Source: JBKQVT01 sp963804825
GTDB taxonomy: Bacteria > Planctomycetota > Planctomycetia > Pirellulales > Thermoguttaceae
Assembly: GCA_963804825.1 (NCBI GenBank)
Contig: CAWDRV010000003.1
Coordinates: forward strand, 1,302,001 to 1,366,000
Direction of reading: 5' to 3'
Length of the DNA stretch: 64,000 nt
Below the pieces are notes generated by a model. The model worked only from the letters and a program-made list of their open reading frames with translations, ran no database searches and was not told where the DNA came from. The number at the start of each line of letters is the position of its first letter. The first letter of the stretch is position 1. The position numbers were made by a program, and so were the translations under genes. This document shows positions 57,156 to 64,000 of the stretch, one piece after another.

Positions 57156-58160
57156 CTAACCATCGCCTGCCATGATAGGCTCGGCGTGGTCGTGCCCTGA
57201 TGCTGGATCGCGCGAGCGGAGCACAACCTGTTTGACGGCGTGGATAACGGCGGGATGATAATCGCCTTCAAGACCGTTCTCCAGCGCATCGAGCGCCTCT
57301 CGGGGATCCATCGACGAGTCTCGATACAGCAGCGTCACGTAGTCCCGAACCGTGCGGATGATTTGCGCCCCAAAGCTGTGCCCTGCCGTGGCGTGGTTGG
57401 CGGCGTCCGCCTCGTCGAGGTCCGGGTACTCGCTGCGGTTGCCAAGCAGCGGCAAGGCGCCCGTGAGCACCGACCCCAAGGATTGAACGAGTTCACTGCC
57501 ATGAAAGGTGTGCTCCAACTGGTTTTTTCGTCCGGGCTCCGCGAGATCGCCCATGGCCTTGCGAATCACTCTCGCCGTGACTTCGATATTCTCGATGTCC
57601 TGGAGCAAGACCGCCACTCGGACGTCGTCGATCTCTTTGTCCGACAACCGCATTTGGGCGGCGACCTGTTGGCTGACCTGGGCCACCTTGGCCGTACGGT
57701 CGCACACTTTTGGATCGGAGCTGTTGAGGTACCTTGCCAACACTTCCACGACCCCCACATAGGCGTCGTGGAGTTCCTTGATCTTCTCCATTCTTTGGTC
57801 GCTCAGCGTCCCGACGAGCAGTGCATTCAGGCCCATCACCGCGCCCCAAATCGTCAGGGCCAGGCCTACGGCGAGGGGCGAGGTAAATGCGACCAGGCTG
57901 TTCAAGTCGAGGGCGGTTACCGCTGCGGCGCAAGTCACGCAGAAGAGGGCCAGAATGCCGGCACGGTAACGCCCCAGATAGAAGGCGGCAAGCACCACGG
58001 GCAGATAAAACAGGTTGAGCACCACGGTCCGGTAGGGGCCGAGCCTGTACAGCAGACAACACAGACCCACACAGATGAGAATCAGGATGATTTCGAGACA
58101 GGTTTGCGGTTCACACTTCTTGCGCCACATGGTAGGGCTCCAAGTCGTTACATGCATCAA
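57156..58160 (-). CDS. Membrane protein with degenerate HD-GYP-like domain
   Basis: 334 aa. The first ATG (58160) overlaps the HD-GYP gene by 50 bp; the ATG at 58130 (MWRKKCEPQTCLEI) is equally possible. Residues about 20-115 hold 3-4 membrane helices (IILILICVGLCCLLY, VVLAAFYLGRYRAGIL, ALTIWGAVMGLNALLV). A coiled coil (SDQRMEKIKELHDAY) and an HD-like fold follow, where the HDIGK of the active family is replaced by LLQDIENI. It probably no longer hydrolyses c-di-GMP and may act as a partner or regulator of the HD-GYP protein encoded directly upstream. Confidence 0.7.
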   Translation of the reverse strand: MMHVTTWSPTMWRKKCEPQTCLEIILILICVGLCCLLYRLGPYRTVVLNLFYLPVVLAAFYLGRYRAGILALFCVTCAAAVTALDLNSLVAFTSPLAVGLALTIWGAVMGLNALLVGTLSDQRMEKIKELHDAYVGVVEVLARYLNSSDPKVCDRTAKVAQVSQQVAAQMRLSDKEIDDVRVAVLLQDIENIEVTARVIRKAMGDLAEPGRKNQLEHTFHGSELVQSLGSVLTGALPLLGNRSEYPDLDEADAANHATAGHSFGAQIIRTVRDYVTLLYRDSSMDPREALDALENGLEGDYHPAVIHAVKQVVLRSRDPASGHDHAEPIMAGDG

Positions 58161-59289
58161 ATAAAGTCATGGCGGCCGAAAGGTTGCCGTCGGCCACTAT
58201 TTGCGTCGTTGCCACAATCTCCGCCTTTTTCCAGGCGAGATCGCTTACTCGGTGTTCTGCTTTGCCCGCGTCTGGGCAACGCTGGGCAATCGTTCGGAAC
58301 TCCGCTTCCACCTCGAGGAACGCGTCCACGACCGCGGGATCGAATTGTTTTCCAGCCTCGGCGCTAATCATCTCCACGCACTTCGCGTGCGGAAAAGCTG
58401 TTTTGTAAACTCGTCTCGTGGCCAGCGCGTCATAGACGTCGGCGACGGCCACGATGCGCGCGGCCAAGGGAATTTCTTCGCCCGCCAGTCCCTTGGGATA
58501 TCCGGCGCCGTCCCAGCGCTCATGGTGGCAGAAGGCGATCTCGCGGGCCAGTTGCAAGAAATTCGACTTTCCCAACTGCGATTCGATTTCTCGGACGCAG
58601 GTGCCGCCGATCACGGAATGCATCTGCATCACGAGCCGTTCTTGCTCCTCGAATGTTCCCGGCTTCAAGAGGATCGAGTCTTCAATGCCGACCTTCCCGA
58701 TGTCATGGAGGGCGGAGCTGATTCCAATCAGCTTGACGAAGGCCGAGGTAAGTTGGCGGCGGTAGCGCGGATTGCGGCGGAGGGCGGTCGCCAGGCGGGT
58801 GGAATAGACGGCGATCCTTTCCAGGTGGTTGCCCGTGTCGGGATCTCGGGACTCCGCGAGCTTCGCCAAACCGAAGATCACGGCGTCGCGCGTTCGCAAC
58901 AAATCGCTGTAACGTTCGAGCGACAACCCTACGGCACGTGTCTTCTCGCGTACGCTCTGGTCTTGGGCCCGCGTCAAAACCAGGTAGGCGACGACCGCCT
59001 GCAGTGCGGCAATCCAAGTAAAGACCAGAACGCGGATTTCCATCTCGGAAGTCGCCCCGTTTGCGACATCGCGGGAAGCCGCTCCGATCTCCTCCTGCAA
59101 ACCACCCGCGGCCCTGTCTACGACCGGTCCCGAAACGTCCTGGCTGGGCTGGTGCTGGCGTGGGGCAACCGCAAGAACGAAACGGTGTTCCAGCCAGAGT
59201 CCCAACGCCAGGCAAGCGGTCTGGGCCAGGACCATGATCGAGTAGAGTCGGACGTGTCGTTTCATCGGACTGTGTCGGACGATTCCCAT
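58111..59289 (-). CDS. HD-GYP phosphodiesterase with two membrane segments
   Basis: 392 aa. A signal-anchor helix (YSIMVLAQTACLALGLWL) and a second helix (VFTWIAALQAVVAYLVL) flank a short periplasmic loop of about 60 residues. The HD-GYP domain follows (residues about 155-340): RDPDTGNHLERIAVYSTRLA, ALHDIGKVGIEDSIL, and the catalytic loop HHERWDGAGYPKGLAGEEIP, then ARIVAVADVYDALATRRVY. It hydrolyses c-di-GMP in the cytoplasm; the periplasmic loop may sense a signal. The linked downstream gene is a degenerate paralogue. Confidence 0.85.
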   Translation of the reverse strand: MGIVRHSPMKRHVRLYSIMVLAQTACLALGLWLEHRFVLAVAPRQHQPSQDVSGPVVDRAAGGLQEEIGAASRDVANGATSEMEIRVLVFTWIAALQAVVAYLVLTRAQDQSVREKTRAVGLSLERYSDLLRTRDAVIFGLAKLAESRDPDTGNHLERIAVYSTRLATALRRNPRYRRQLTSAFVKLIGISSALHDIGKVGIEDSILLKPGTFEEQERLVMQMHSVIGGTCVREIESQLGKSNFLQLAREIAFCHHERWDGAGYPKGLAGEEIPLAARIVAVADVYDALATRRVYKTAFPHAKCVEMISAEAGKQFDPAVVDAFLEVEAEFRTIAQRCPDAGKAEHRVSDLAWKKAEIVATTQIVADGNLSAAMTLFDACNDLEPYHVAQEV

Positions 59290-59753
59290 CGCATAAGGGT
59301 ATACAGCAACCGCGGACGTTTCCGGTGACGGAAATGTCTTGAAGAAACAGCCTGCTCATAAGTATAGGTTGCGGGTCGGGGGGAAATGGTGGTCGGTGGC
59401 GTGGTGGTCCATCGAGGTTTGGCTTCCTTCGGGTTTGCCCTAACCCATGAGATAGCGGTGGTTTAAGGCATGACTCCGGAAGCCGGCTACGAAGAGTTTC
59501 CGGGGGCTTCCCGATGCCCGTCAAGCCGTCATTGCCGGCAATTCCGTCACGCCAGGGCTGGTCCTCCCGCATCAACGAGTGCGACTTGGAGATAGTTTCT
59601 GCCGGTCCTGCCGGTGAAGCGTCGCTTGCGAAACCGCAAGCGAGCAACAGGGCTTCCGGCAAGAACACAATGAGTTACAATGGATTCTGCGGCGTTTACG
59701 GGGTGTCTGGGAGGATTTGCTCGGGGATGACGGCATTAAGGGGGACGAAGGCC
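59290..59753. other. Intergenic region
   Basis: 464 bp with no recognisable gene; the plus-strand frame that reaches 59754 from upstream has no coding character before its ATG there. Confidence 0.4.
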
Positions 59754-59969
59754 ATGAGTGGTCCTGATCGCGGCTTATTTGACCCCGATTTCTGCGAATC
59801 CCGATGCCCGATTTGCACGCGGGCGCGGAGCGGCAGTCGGTTCGCCCGTTTCCTTCAAGCCGTCGAGATGGTTGTCACCTTTGGCGGCTGCCCCTGGGGG
59901 CGGGCGAGGCGACGGAAGTACGGCGTGAAGCCCGGCGAGCCGCTGCCGCCCGAAGGGACCGGCAAGTGA
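59754..59969 (+). CDS. Small conserved protein of planctomycete type (71 aa)
   Basis: Start ATG 59754: MSGPDRGLFDPDFCESRCPI, CTRARSGSRFARFLQAVEMV, then GGCPWGRARRRKYGVKPGEP. A C...C..C pattern (CESRCPIC, plus GGCPWG) suggests a metal-binding knuckle, and the basic RARRRKYGVKP tail suits nucleic-acid binding. I recall similar 65-75-aa proteins in planctomycetes, without a named function. The upstream part of the same frame is probably not translated. Confidence 0.55.
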   Translation: MSGPDRGLFDPDFCESRCPICTRARSGSRFARFLQAVEMVVTFGGCPWGRARRRKYGVKPGEPLPPEGTGK

Positions 59970-60021
59970 ATGACACTTGCAGTGCTAACTTGAAAGACCC
60001 GGGTGTGTCGATCAAGGGCTA

Positions 60022-60049
60022 TTGTGTTCCCCAGTCCGGGCTGTATAAT
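60022..60049 (+). promoter_or_regulatory. Promoter of the candidate small RNA
   Basis: -35 TTGTGT (60022-60027), 16-nt spacer, perfect -10 TATAAT (60044-60049). Predicted transcription start is about 60056. Confidence 0.6.
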
Positions 60050-60055
60050 GGATGG

Positions 60056-60165
60056 AAGTCGTCGGATGACTAGATGAAGAGCAGCTCGGCCCTGCCGGGC
60101 GGCTTGTTGCCGAGTAAGCCGACGTGGTCGAACGCCTTCGGGTGTTCCGCCACGTCGGTTTTTTG
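60056..60165 (+). ncRNA. Candidate small RNA, ~110 nt
   Basis: The region between a TATAAT promoter and a strong intrinsic terminator has no open frame of note. Predicted stems are CTCGGC/GCCGAG (60085-60090 with 60109-60114) enclosing a GC-rich loop, and the terminator hairpin. Its own promoter and terminator suggest an independent transcript between the small CxxC gene and the 60238 gene. I do not recognise the family (not 6S, SRP, tmRNA or RNase P). Confidence 0.5.
60119..60164 (+). terminator. Intrinsic terminator with C(UUCG)G tetraloop
   Basis: Outer stem CCGACGTGG (60119-60127) / CCACGTCGG (60150-60158), inner stem GAACGCC / GGTGTTC (one G-U pair) closed by the stable TTCG tetraloop (60137-60140), then T6 (60159-60164). 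One of the clearest terminators in the window. Confidence 0.85.
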
Positions 60166-60237
60166 TTGTCCGTGGCACAAGACGTTCGGGATCCACTCAC
60201 GGAAAGTTCTTGCGTCCTTAATCACGGAGGCGACACG

Positions 60238-60669
60238 ATGAATCCATTAGCCGCTATCGCTGACGTCCCTTGGCACGGTCTGAAAGTCGTTGGCGAATCC
60301 CGCCCGGGACCCGATCGAAGGGACCGAATCCTGGAGGCACTTGGGCCGTCGGGAGAACGTTCGCCCGGCGTCGATGAGGAGACCCTTTCCAGGTACTACA
60401 AGTACCTGACGGCGAGATTGTCCTTCCCGTTCACCGCTTACTACCCCGAGCCGGCGACCGCGCTTGAGGAAGCGGAACACCGTTGCACCGTGGTCGAGTT
60501 GCTGGACCCGGCCCATGACATCTGCGACGAGTTCGACGGCATCTTCTGCAAGGCCCGCAAGGGGAAGTACGAGATCAACTTGCCGCTGATCGAGTTGGAA
60601 GTGCCCGACGACGGCCCCAATTTCCGGTTGATCGAGGACTACTGGCACTGGTTTTGGAACTGGCGGTGA
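60238..60669 (+). CDS. Conserved acidic protein (calcium-binding-type annotation), 143 aa
   Basis: Start ATG 60238 with CACGGAGG about 6 nt upstream; a longer frame from 60124 has no site. Sequence features: TARLSFPFTAYYPEP (residues about 58-72), CTVVELLDPAHDICDEFDGI, KARKGKYEINLPL, and the terminal FRLIEDYWHWFWNWR. Acidic D/E clusters in the middle have led to 'calcium-binding' labels for similar planctomycete proteins, but no EF-hand is visible. No signal peptide. It follows the small RNA terminator, so it has its own promoter. Confidence 0.6.
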   Translation: MNPLAAIADVPWHGLKVVGESRPGPDRRDRILEALGPSGERSPGVDEETLSRYYKYLTARLSFPFTAYYPEPATALEEAEHRCTVVELLDPAHDICDEFDGIFCKARKGKYEINLPLIELEVPDDGPNFRLIEDYWHWFWNWR

Positions 60670-60698
60670 CGAACGACGCCGAAGGATTTGGTTCTGGA

Positions 60699-61076
60699 AT
60701 GACGAACACCGACTTGACGCTTCATCGAGAAAGACTTCTGGCCTTGCGAGCAAGACTCCAGGGCGACATGACCCAGATGGAGGATAACGCCCTGAACAAG
60801 GACCACGAGAAGACCACCAGGATGCCGAACCACATGGCGGAGCTGGGCAGCGGCAACTTCGATCAGGAACTCACGCTGGGCCTGCTGGGGAGCGACCAGG
60901 ACGTTCTCGACCAGATCGAGGCGGCCATCGAGCGGGTCGAAGACGGCAGCTATGGCCGGTGCGAGACGTGCGGTGAACAAATCCCCAAGTCCCGCCTTGA
61001 AGCCATGCCTTATGCGGCACGGTGCGTCCGATGTGCCTCGCAGGAGGAAGAAGGCAACAAGCCCAGATCGGCATAG
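60699..61076 (+). CDS. TraR/DksA-type zinc finger protein
   Basis: 125 aa from the ATG at 60699 (MTNTDLTLHRERLLALRARL), 29 bp after the previous stop. The N-terminal coiled coil leads to ALNKDHEKTTRMPNHMAELG and ELTLGLLGSDQDVLDQIEAA, then the DksA C4 zinc finger GSYGRCETCGEQIPKSRLEA, PYAARCVRCAS (CxxC...CxxC). DksA/TraR proteins bind RNA polymerase in the secondary channel and, with ppGpp, adjust transcription. Co-oriented with the gene before it and possibly co-transcribed. Confidence 0.85.
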   Translation: MTNTDLTLHRERLLALRARLQGDMTQMEDNALNKDHEKTTRMPNHMAELGSGNFDQELTLGLLGSDQDVLDQIEAAIERVEDGSYGRCETCGEQIPKSRLEAMPYAARCVRCASQEEEGNKPRSA

Positions 61077-61178
61077 CGTCCCTGCTCGACCTTGGGGCCG
61101 TCAGCCGCTGTTCCATCTCCTCGGCCATCCGGAAGTGAGTGCCGTGGAACTCCTTGGCGACATGGGGTTGGGCGGCAC

Positions 61179-61207
61179 TTGCGGGCCCGGGCGAGAGCGG
61201 TGATAAT
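61179..61207 (+). promoter_or_regulatory. Putative promoter for the 61260 gene
   Basis: TTGCGG (61179-61184), 17-nt spacer, GATAAT (61202-61207), 52 nt before the ATG at 61260. Confidence 0.45.
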
Positions 61208-61259
61208 AGCAGCGTGGCGTTACCGGTCCAGGCTGGGTGCAAACAGTTGGGGGTGAGCT

Positions 61260-61508
61260 ATGATTCGGATCAACCTGGTCAACAACACGGCCAGCGTGAA
61301 GCACATCGACTTCTGCGTGGTTCCGGTGACCCGACAGGAAGATTTCGCCTGTATTCCGGACGGCCTATTGCCGCTGCGCAGTGTCGTGCGGCTTTCCCGC
61401 AAGCTCGGGGCTGGGCGCGTATGCGGGCGGATGGGCAAGTACGTCTGGTATCGGCTGCTCGGGACGCCGCCTGACACGCACAAGAGCCCGCTAGGCGACC
61501 GCGAGTGA
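61260..61508 (+). CDS. Small protein of unknown function (82 aa)
   Basis: MIRINLVNNTASVKHIDFCV, with VPVTRQEDFACIPDGLLPLR, then RVCGRMGKYVWYRLLGTPPD. GGGGGTGAG lies 3-5 nt before the ATG, and a promoter-like pair lies upstream. Codon use is like the neighbours'. No domain recognised; convergent with the 61530 gene. Confidence 0.45.
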   Translation: MIRINLVNNTASVKHIDFCVVPVTRQEDFACIPDGLLPLRSVVRLSRKLGAGRVCGRMGKYVWYRLLGTPPDTHKSPLGDRE

Positions 61509-61529
61509 AGGGCCGACGAAATCGGCGGA

Positions 61530-61847
61530 TCACCTGCGCGGGCGTGCCTGGCTCCTGGCCTGCTCGATTTCCGCCGCCAACTCCGCCGTATCCTTGGCGA
61601 GTCGCTTGAGACGTTTGTCGGCGGTGTTCTCGTCCATCTGCTTGACCGTCCTCCGCACGCTGCCGCCTGTCAGGAGCCCCTGGTAGATGCCGTTCGCCCG
61701 CTCCAGCAGGTCCGGCGTCCAATCTTCGGGGAGCGTCCTGGCGGCCCAGATCAGCTTGCCGCCCAGGACGAGCTTCTCCTTGGGGGTTCCCGGCCCGGTG
61801 GTCAGGAACGCGGCGGCTTGTGCGATGGGATGTGATTGAACTGGCAT
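61530..61847 (-). CDS. Small helical protein of unknown function (105 aa)
   Basis: Start ATG 61847 (MPVQSHPIAQAAAFLTTGPG) with GAGG 7 nt upstream, preferred to a longer frame from 61931. LVLGGKLIWAARTLPEDWTP and LLERANGIYQGLLTGG are followed by a basic C-terminal coiled coil (DKRLKRLAKDTAELAAEIEQ). No known motif; the coiled coil suggests a DNA- or RNA-associated or oligomeric protein. Confidence 0.5.
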   Translation of the reverse strand: MPVQSHPIAQAAAFLTTGPGTPKEKLVLGGKLIWAARTLPEDWTPDLLERANGIYQGLLTGGSVRRTVKQMDENTADKRLKRLAKDTAELAAEIEQARSQARPRR

Positions 61848-62060
61848 AGGTAATCCTCTTGCGTTGCCTGATGTAACGGGCCAGGCGCCATGAATGGCCT
61901 GAACATAGTGTACCGCACCATCATACCACAAAGCCCATCCACTGCGATACCGGGGGCGTTATTAAAACGGCATCGAACCCCCCGTTGCCAGCCGGGCCGC
62001 AGGGACGCAATTCCCACGGTGGGAAACCTCCCCCAAACGACGCCCCATGTTCAACGTCCC

Positions 62061-62924
62061 TCACACCTGCACGAAATCGCCGCGGCCCGACCTTCCGATG
62101 ACCCCGGCGAGCAGATGGTACAGGGCGAACAGTTCCCAGGCGAAGACCACGTAGCCCAGGTAGCCCAAAAGCGGCATCTCGAACACTCGCGGCCATCCGA
62201 ACGCCGGCACGTGATACACCCACTTGGGATACGAGCAGTAGTTCCACATCTCCCAGAAGAACCCGCAGATGAGGCAACCGAGGGACAACGCCAGGTGGGG
62301 ACGCCAGTCGCCCACGGCGGTGTACCGCAGCAGCGAGCGGTTTCCCGCGGCTGCGTTGATCGGCTCCAGGATCAGGTATACGGACAGCCAGAGGAAGGGG
62401 AAGAAGCACCGGGGCCACAGCAACAGCGAGGCCAGCATGAACCAGCCCAGGAGGAACAGCACGATCAGGTTCATCCGCGTGGGGGCCAGCGTCGGCCCAC
62501 GCCCAAGTCGTTGCAGCCAGCCGAAGCCGCCGACCAGTTCCGCGGTCCCGAACACGGCAGGCATGACGGTGGAGAAGCTCAGCGAACACAGGGCGAAGTA
62601 TTGCAAGGACGTGAACTGTTCGACGCCCTCGTAGGACCAGTTCTGCGTGCGGAGATTCAGCGACTCGAAGAGCCACCAGCCGGGAATCGACAGCACGAAC
62701 AGCATGACGTAGCATCGGCGGCTCCGGGTCAGCAGCGAGGTGCCCTTCCGCCGGCAGGCGAGGGCATCGACCGTCAGGGAGTAGCCCAGCCACAAGGGAA
62801 AGAAGGCCCAGTGGCTTCGCAGGCCGGGAAGCGACCAGTTGAGCGTCCAGAAAACCAGGACCAGCCCTAATCCCACCCAGCCGTGGATGGGAAAGCGTCT
62901 ATGCAACAAGGCAGCGTCCGCCAT
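62061..62924 (-). CDS. Polytopic membrane protein, hypothetical
   Basis: 287 aa with 7-8 hydrophobic segments (WVGLGLVLVFWTLNWSL, AFFPLWLGYSLTV, CYVMLFVLSIPGWWLFESL, NLIVLFLLGWFMLASLLL, GYLGYVVFAWELFALYHLL). Motif-like points are IPGWWLFESLNLRTQNWSYE and FFWEMWNYCSYPKWVYHVP. The paired W/N/E-rich loops between helices resemble uncharacterised planctomycete/verrucomicrobial membrane proteins; the function is unknown. The start overlaps nothing. Divergent from the lipoprotein gene at 63120. Confidence 0.6.
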   Translation of the reverse strand: MADAALLHRRFPIHGWVGLGLVLVFWTLNWSLPGLRSHWAFFPLWLGYSLTVDALACRRKGTSLLTRSRRCYVMLFVLSIPGWWLFESLNLRTQNWSYEGVEQFTSLQYFALCSLSFSTVMPAVFGTAELVGGFGWLQRLGRGPTLAPTRMNLIVLFLLGWFMLASLLLWPRCFFPFLWLSVYLILEPINAAAGNRSLLRYTAVGDWRPHLALSLGCLICGFFWEMWNYCSYPKWVYHVPAFGWPRVFEMPLLGYLGYVVFAWELFALYHLLAGVIGRSGRGDFVQV

Positions 62925-63119
62925 GCGGGTCAGTATACCCGAATCCCTCGGCGGACGAAGCCGGCCAGGCAGCCGCGGGAAAGAGGGCTATTTCATCAAG
63001 GAGCCGCGACCGGCATCGCCCCCGCCGACGAAACCGAATCAGACGCGGTTCTCCCCGGCCCCGCCGATGGCTACAATGGCATTCAGCGATCCGTCCATCC
63101 CCAGAACCGGAGGTGAGCC

Positions 63120-64000
63120 ATGAAGTCCAGAATGTTCCTACTCCTGACCGTCTGTCTTCTTGCGTCCGGCTGCGACGACTCGACCAGCCCCCTCTCCGAT
63201 CCCCAGAAGTCGAAACCGGACGCACGGTTGGCCGGGCTCTGGCGGGAGCGGGACAAGGACGGCAATGTGACGTACTATCATGTCGGCACGACTGGAAACA
63301 AACTCCCCCGAGGCGTGATGGGCGTGGTGCAAGTCACGCACCTGAACAGCGGCGACATCCAGACCCCCGGCGGCCGGCTGCTGGTCTTCCCGACCGTTCT
63401 CGGAGATAAGACCTACCTGAACATGACGGACGGCGACCAGCAACAGATTCAGAAAAAGGGATGGAAGAGCGTCAAGAGCTACTTCCTCCTCAAATACAAG
63501 GTCGAGGGAGACAAGCTGGTGGTGTGGCGGATGGAGGAGGACGCCAAGCGGCAGGCAATCAAGGCCGGGAAGATCAAGGGGCTGATTGAAGAGAAAAAGG
63601 ACAAGGTTAACACCAGGGTCGTTTTCACGGACACCACCGAGAATCTCGCCCGCTTCGTTGCCCAGGCGGGTGACGGTTTGTGGGACACGAAGGAGCCATT
63701 GCAACTTGAGAGGGTGGATGCTCGTCTCGCACGGAGTGAGAGCGTCGTCATCGAAATGTCGCAACCGATGCGCGGGGGCGGCGGGCTTGGCACCATGGGA
63801 TATCAGGCGACCGCCCGGGAGACCGCGTTCGTCAAAAAAATTACAGAGAAGCCGGTTGATCTTTGGTCCCAAGTGCAGATGCCCAAGCCTTCCAACGTCA
63901 GCGAAGCAGAATGGGCCAAGATGCAGGCGGAACAGGGCAAGGCTAAGGACCGGCTGACGCCTGCTGCGCAGTATCGCCTCGCAGATCAGGCCGGAAAATA
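63120..64000 (+). CDS. Lipoprotein of unknown function (3' end at the window edge)
   Basis: Start ATG 63120 (GAGGTGAGCC upstream): MKSRMFLLLTVCLLASGCDD, a signal peptide with the lipobox LASGC, so it is anchored to a membrane by Cys18. The remainder is hydrophilic: ARLAGLWRERDKDGNVTYYH, GDKTYLNMTDGDQQQIQKKG, KGLIEEKKDKVNTRVVFTD. The frame reads ...ADQAGK and then TA at the edge, which may be its stop. No domain recognised; the beta-rich part around residues 35-130 may be a lipocalin-like or PepSY-like fold. Confidence 0.6.
   Translation, partial: MKSRMFLLLTVCLLASGCDDSTSPLSDPQKSKPDARLAGLWRERDKDGNVTYYHVGTTGNKLPRGVMGVVQVTHLNSGDIQTPGGRLLVFPTVLGDKTYLNMTDGDQQQIQKKGWKSVKSYFLLKYKVEGDKLVVWRMEEDAKRQAIKAGKIKGLIEEKKDKVNTRVVFTDTTENLARFVAQAGDGLWDTKEPLQLERVDARLARSESVVIEMSQPMRGGGGLGTMGYQATARETAFVKKITEKPVDLWSQVQMPKPSNVSEAEWAKMQAEQGKAKDRLTPAAQYRLADQAGK

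Overview
The window is GC-rich chromosomal DNA and almost certainly comes from a planctomycete. It has several PEP-CTERM proteins ending in 'PEPS/PEPG – hydrophobic helix – RR(K)', very long secreted proteins with autotransporter-associated beta-strand repeats, an exported SGNH hydrolase, exported esterase-like proteins, a Rieske/cytochrome b gene pair with appended haem c domains, and small Cys-rich proteins of a planctomycete type. These assignments come from reading motifs and remembered family features; no database search was run.

Layout. (1) 1-3712 (+): the 3' part of a phage-like structural module, from a tape-measure-like C-terminus to a Cys-rich protein. (2) 3802-20477 (-): a ten-gene, tightly packed island that looks like an antiviral or restriction system. 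In transcription order it holds a GHKL ATPase, two unrecognised proteins, a PLD-SNF2 helicase fusion, an Eco57I-like adenine methyltransferase/restriction protein, a PIN protein, a PLD protein, a frameshifted nuclease/PIN protein, an Mrr_N-like winged helix and a second GHKL/MORC-like ATPase. (3) 20896-27936: a lipoprotein beta-CASP hydrolase, an aldo/keto reductase, a beta-helix protein and several gene stubs. Three copies of a repeat here contain the anticodon arm of tRNA-Arg(CCG). The third copy carries the whole 3' half of that tRNA, which marks an integration hot spot. (4) 27937-36168: a secreted multidomain esterase, a Rieske gene split by an IS200-type element, a cytochrome b-triple haem c protein and a CsrA-like protein. 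(5) 36905-47002: PEP-CTERM proteins, an XRE regulator with a dead GNAT, an SGNH hydrolase, an ArsR/Cys-peptide/exported methyltransferase operon and a secreted phosphoesterase. (6) 47440-56285: one giant autotransporter-repeat PEP-CTERM gene. (7) 57156-64000: an HD-GYP pair (one degenerate), small proteins, a candidate ~110-nt RNA with its own promoter and UUCG terminator, a TraR/DksA protein, a membrane protein and a lipoprotein.

Working together. The island genes combine DNA recognition or modification (methyltransferase), translocation (SNF2), cleavage (PLD, PD-(D/E)XK-like, PIN) and ATP-switch (GHKL) parts, as expected of a multi-subunit defence system; no named system matches the full composition. 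The Rieske and cytochrome b-c genes would form a bc-type quinol-oxidising complex, but the Rieske gene is interrupted. Many of the remaining genes are exported.

Caution: at least eight reading frames are broken by single-base gains or losses in otherwise well-kept genes. Sequencing or assembly indels are a plausible cause, so 'broken' genes here may be intact in the organism.
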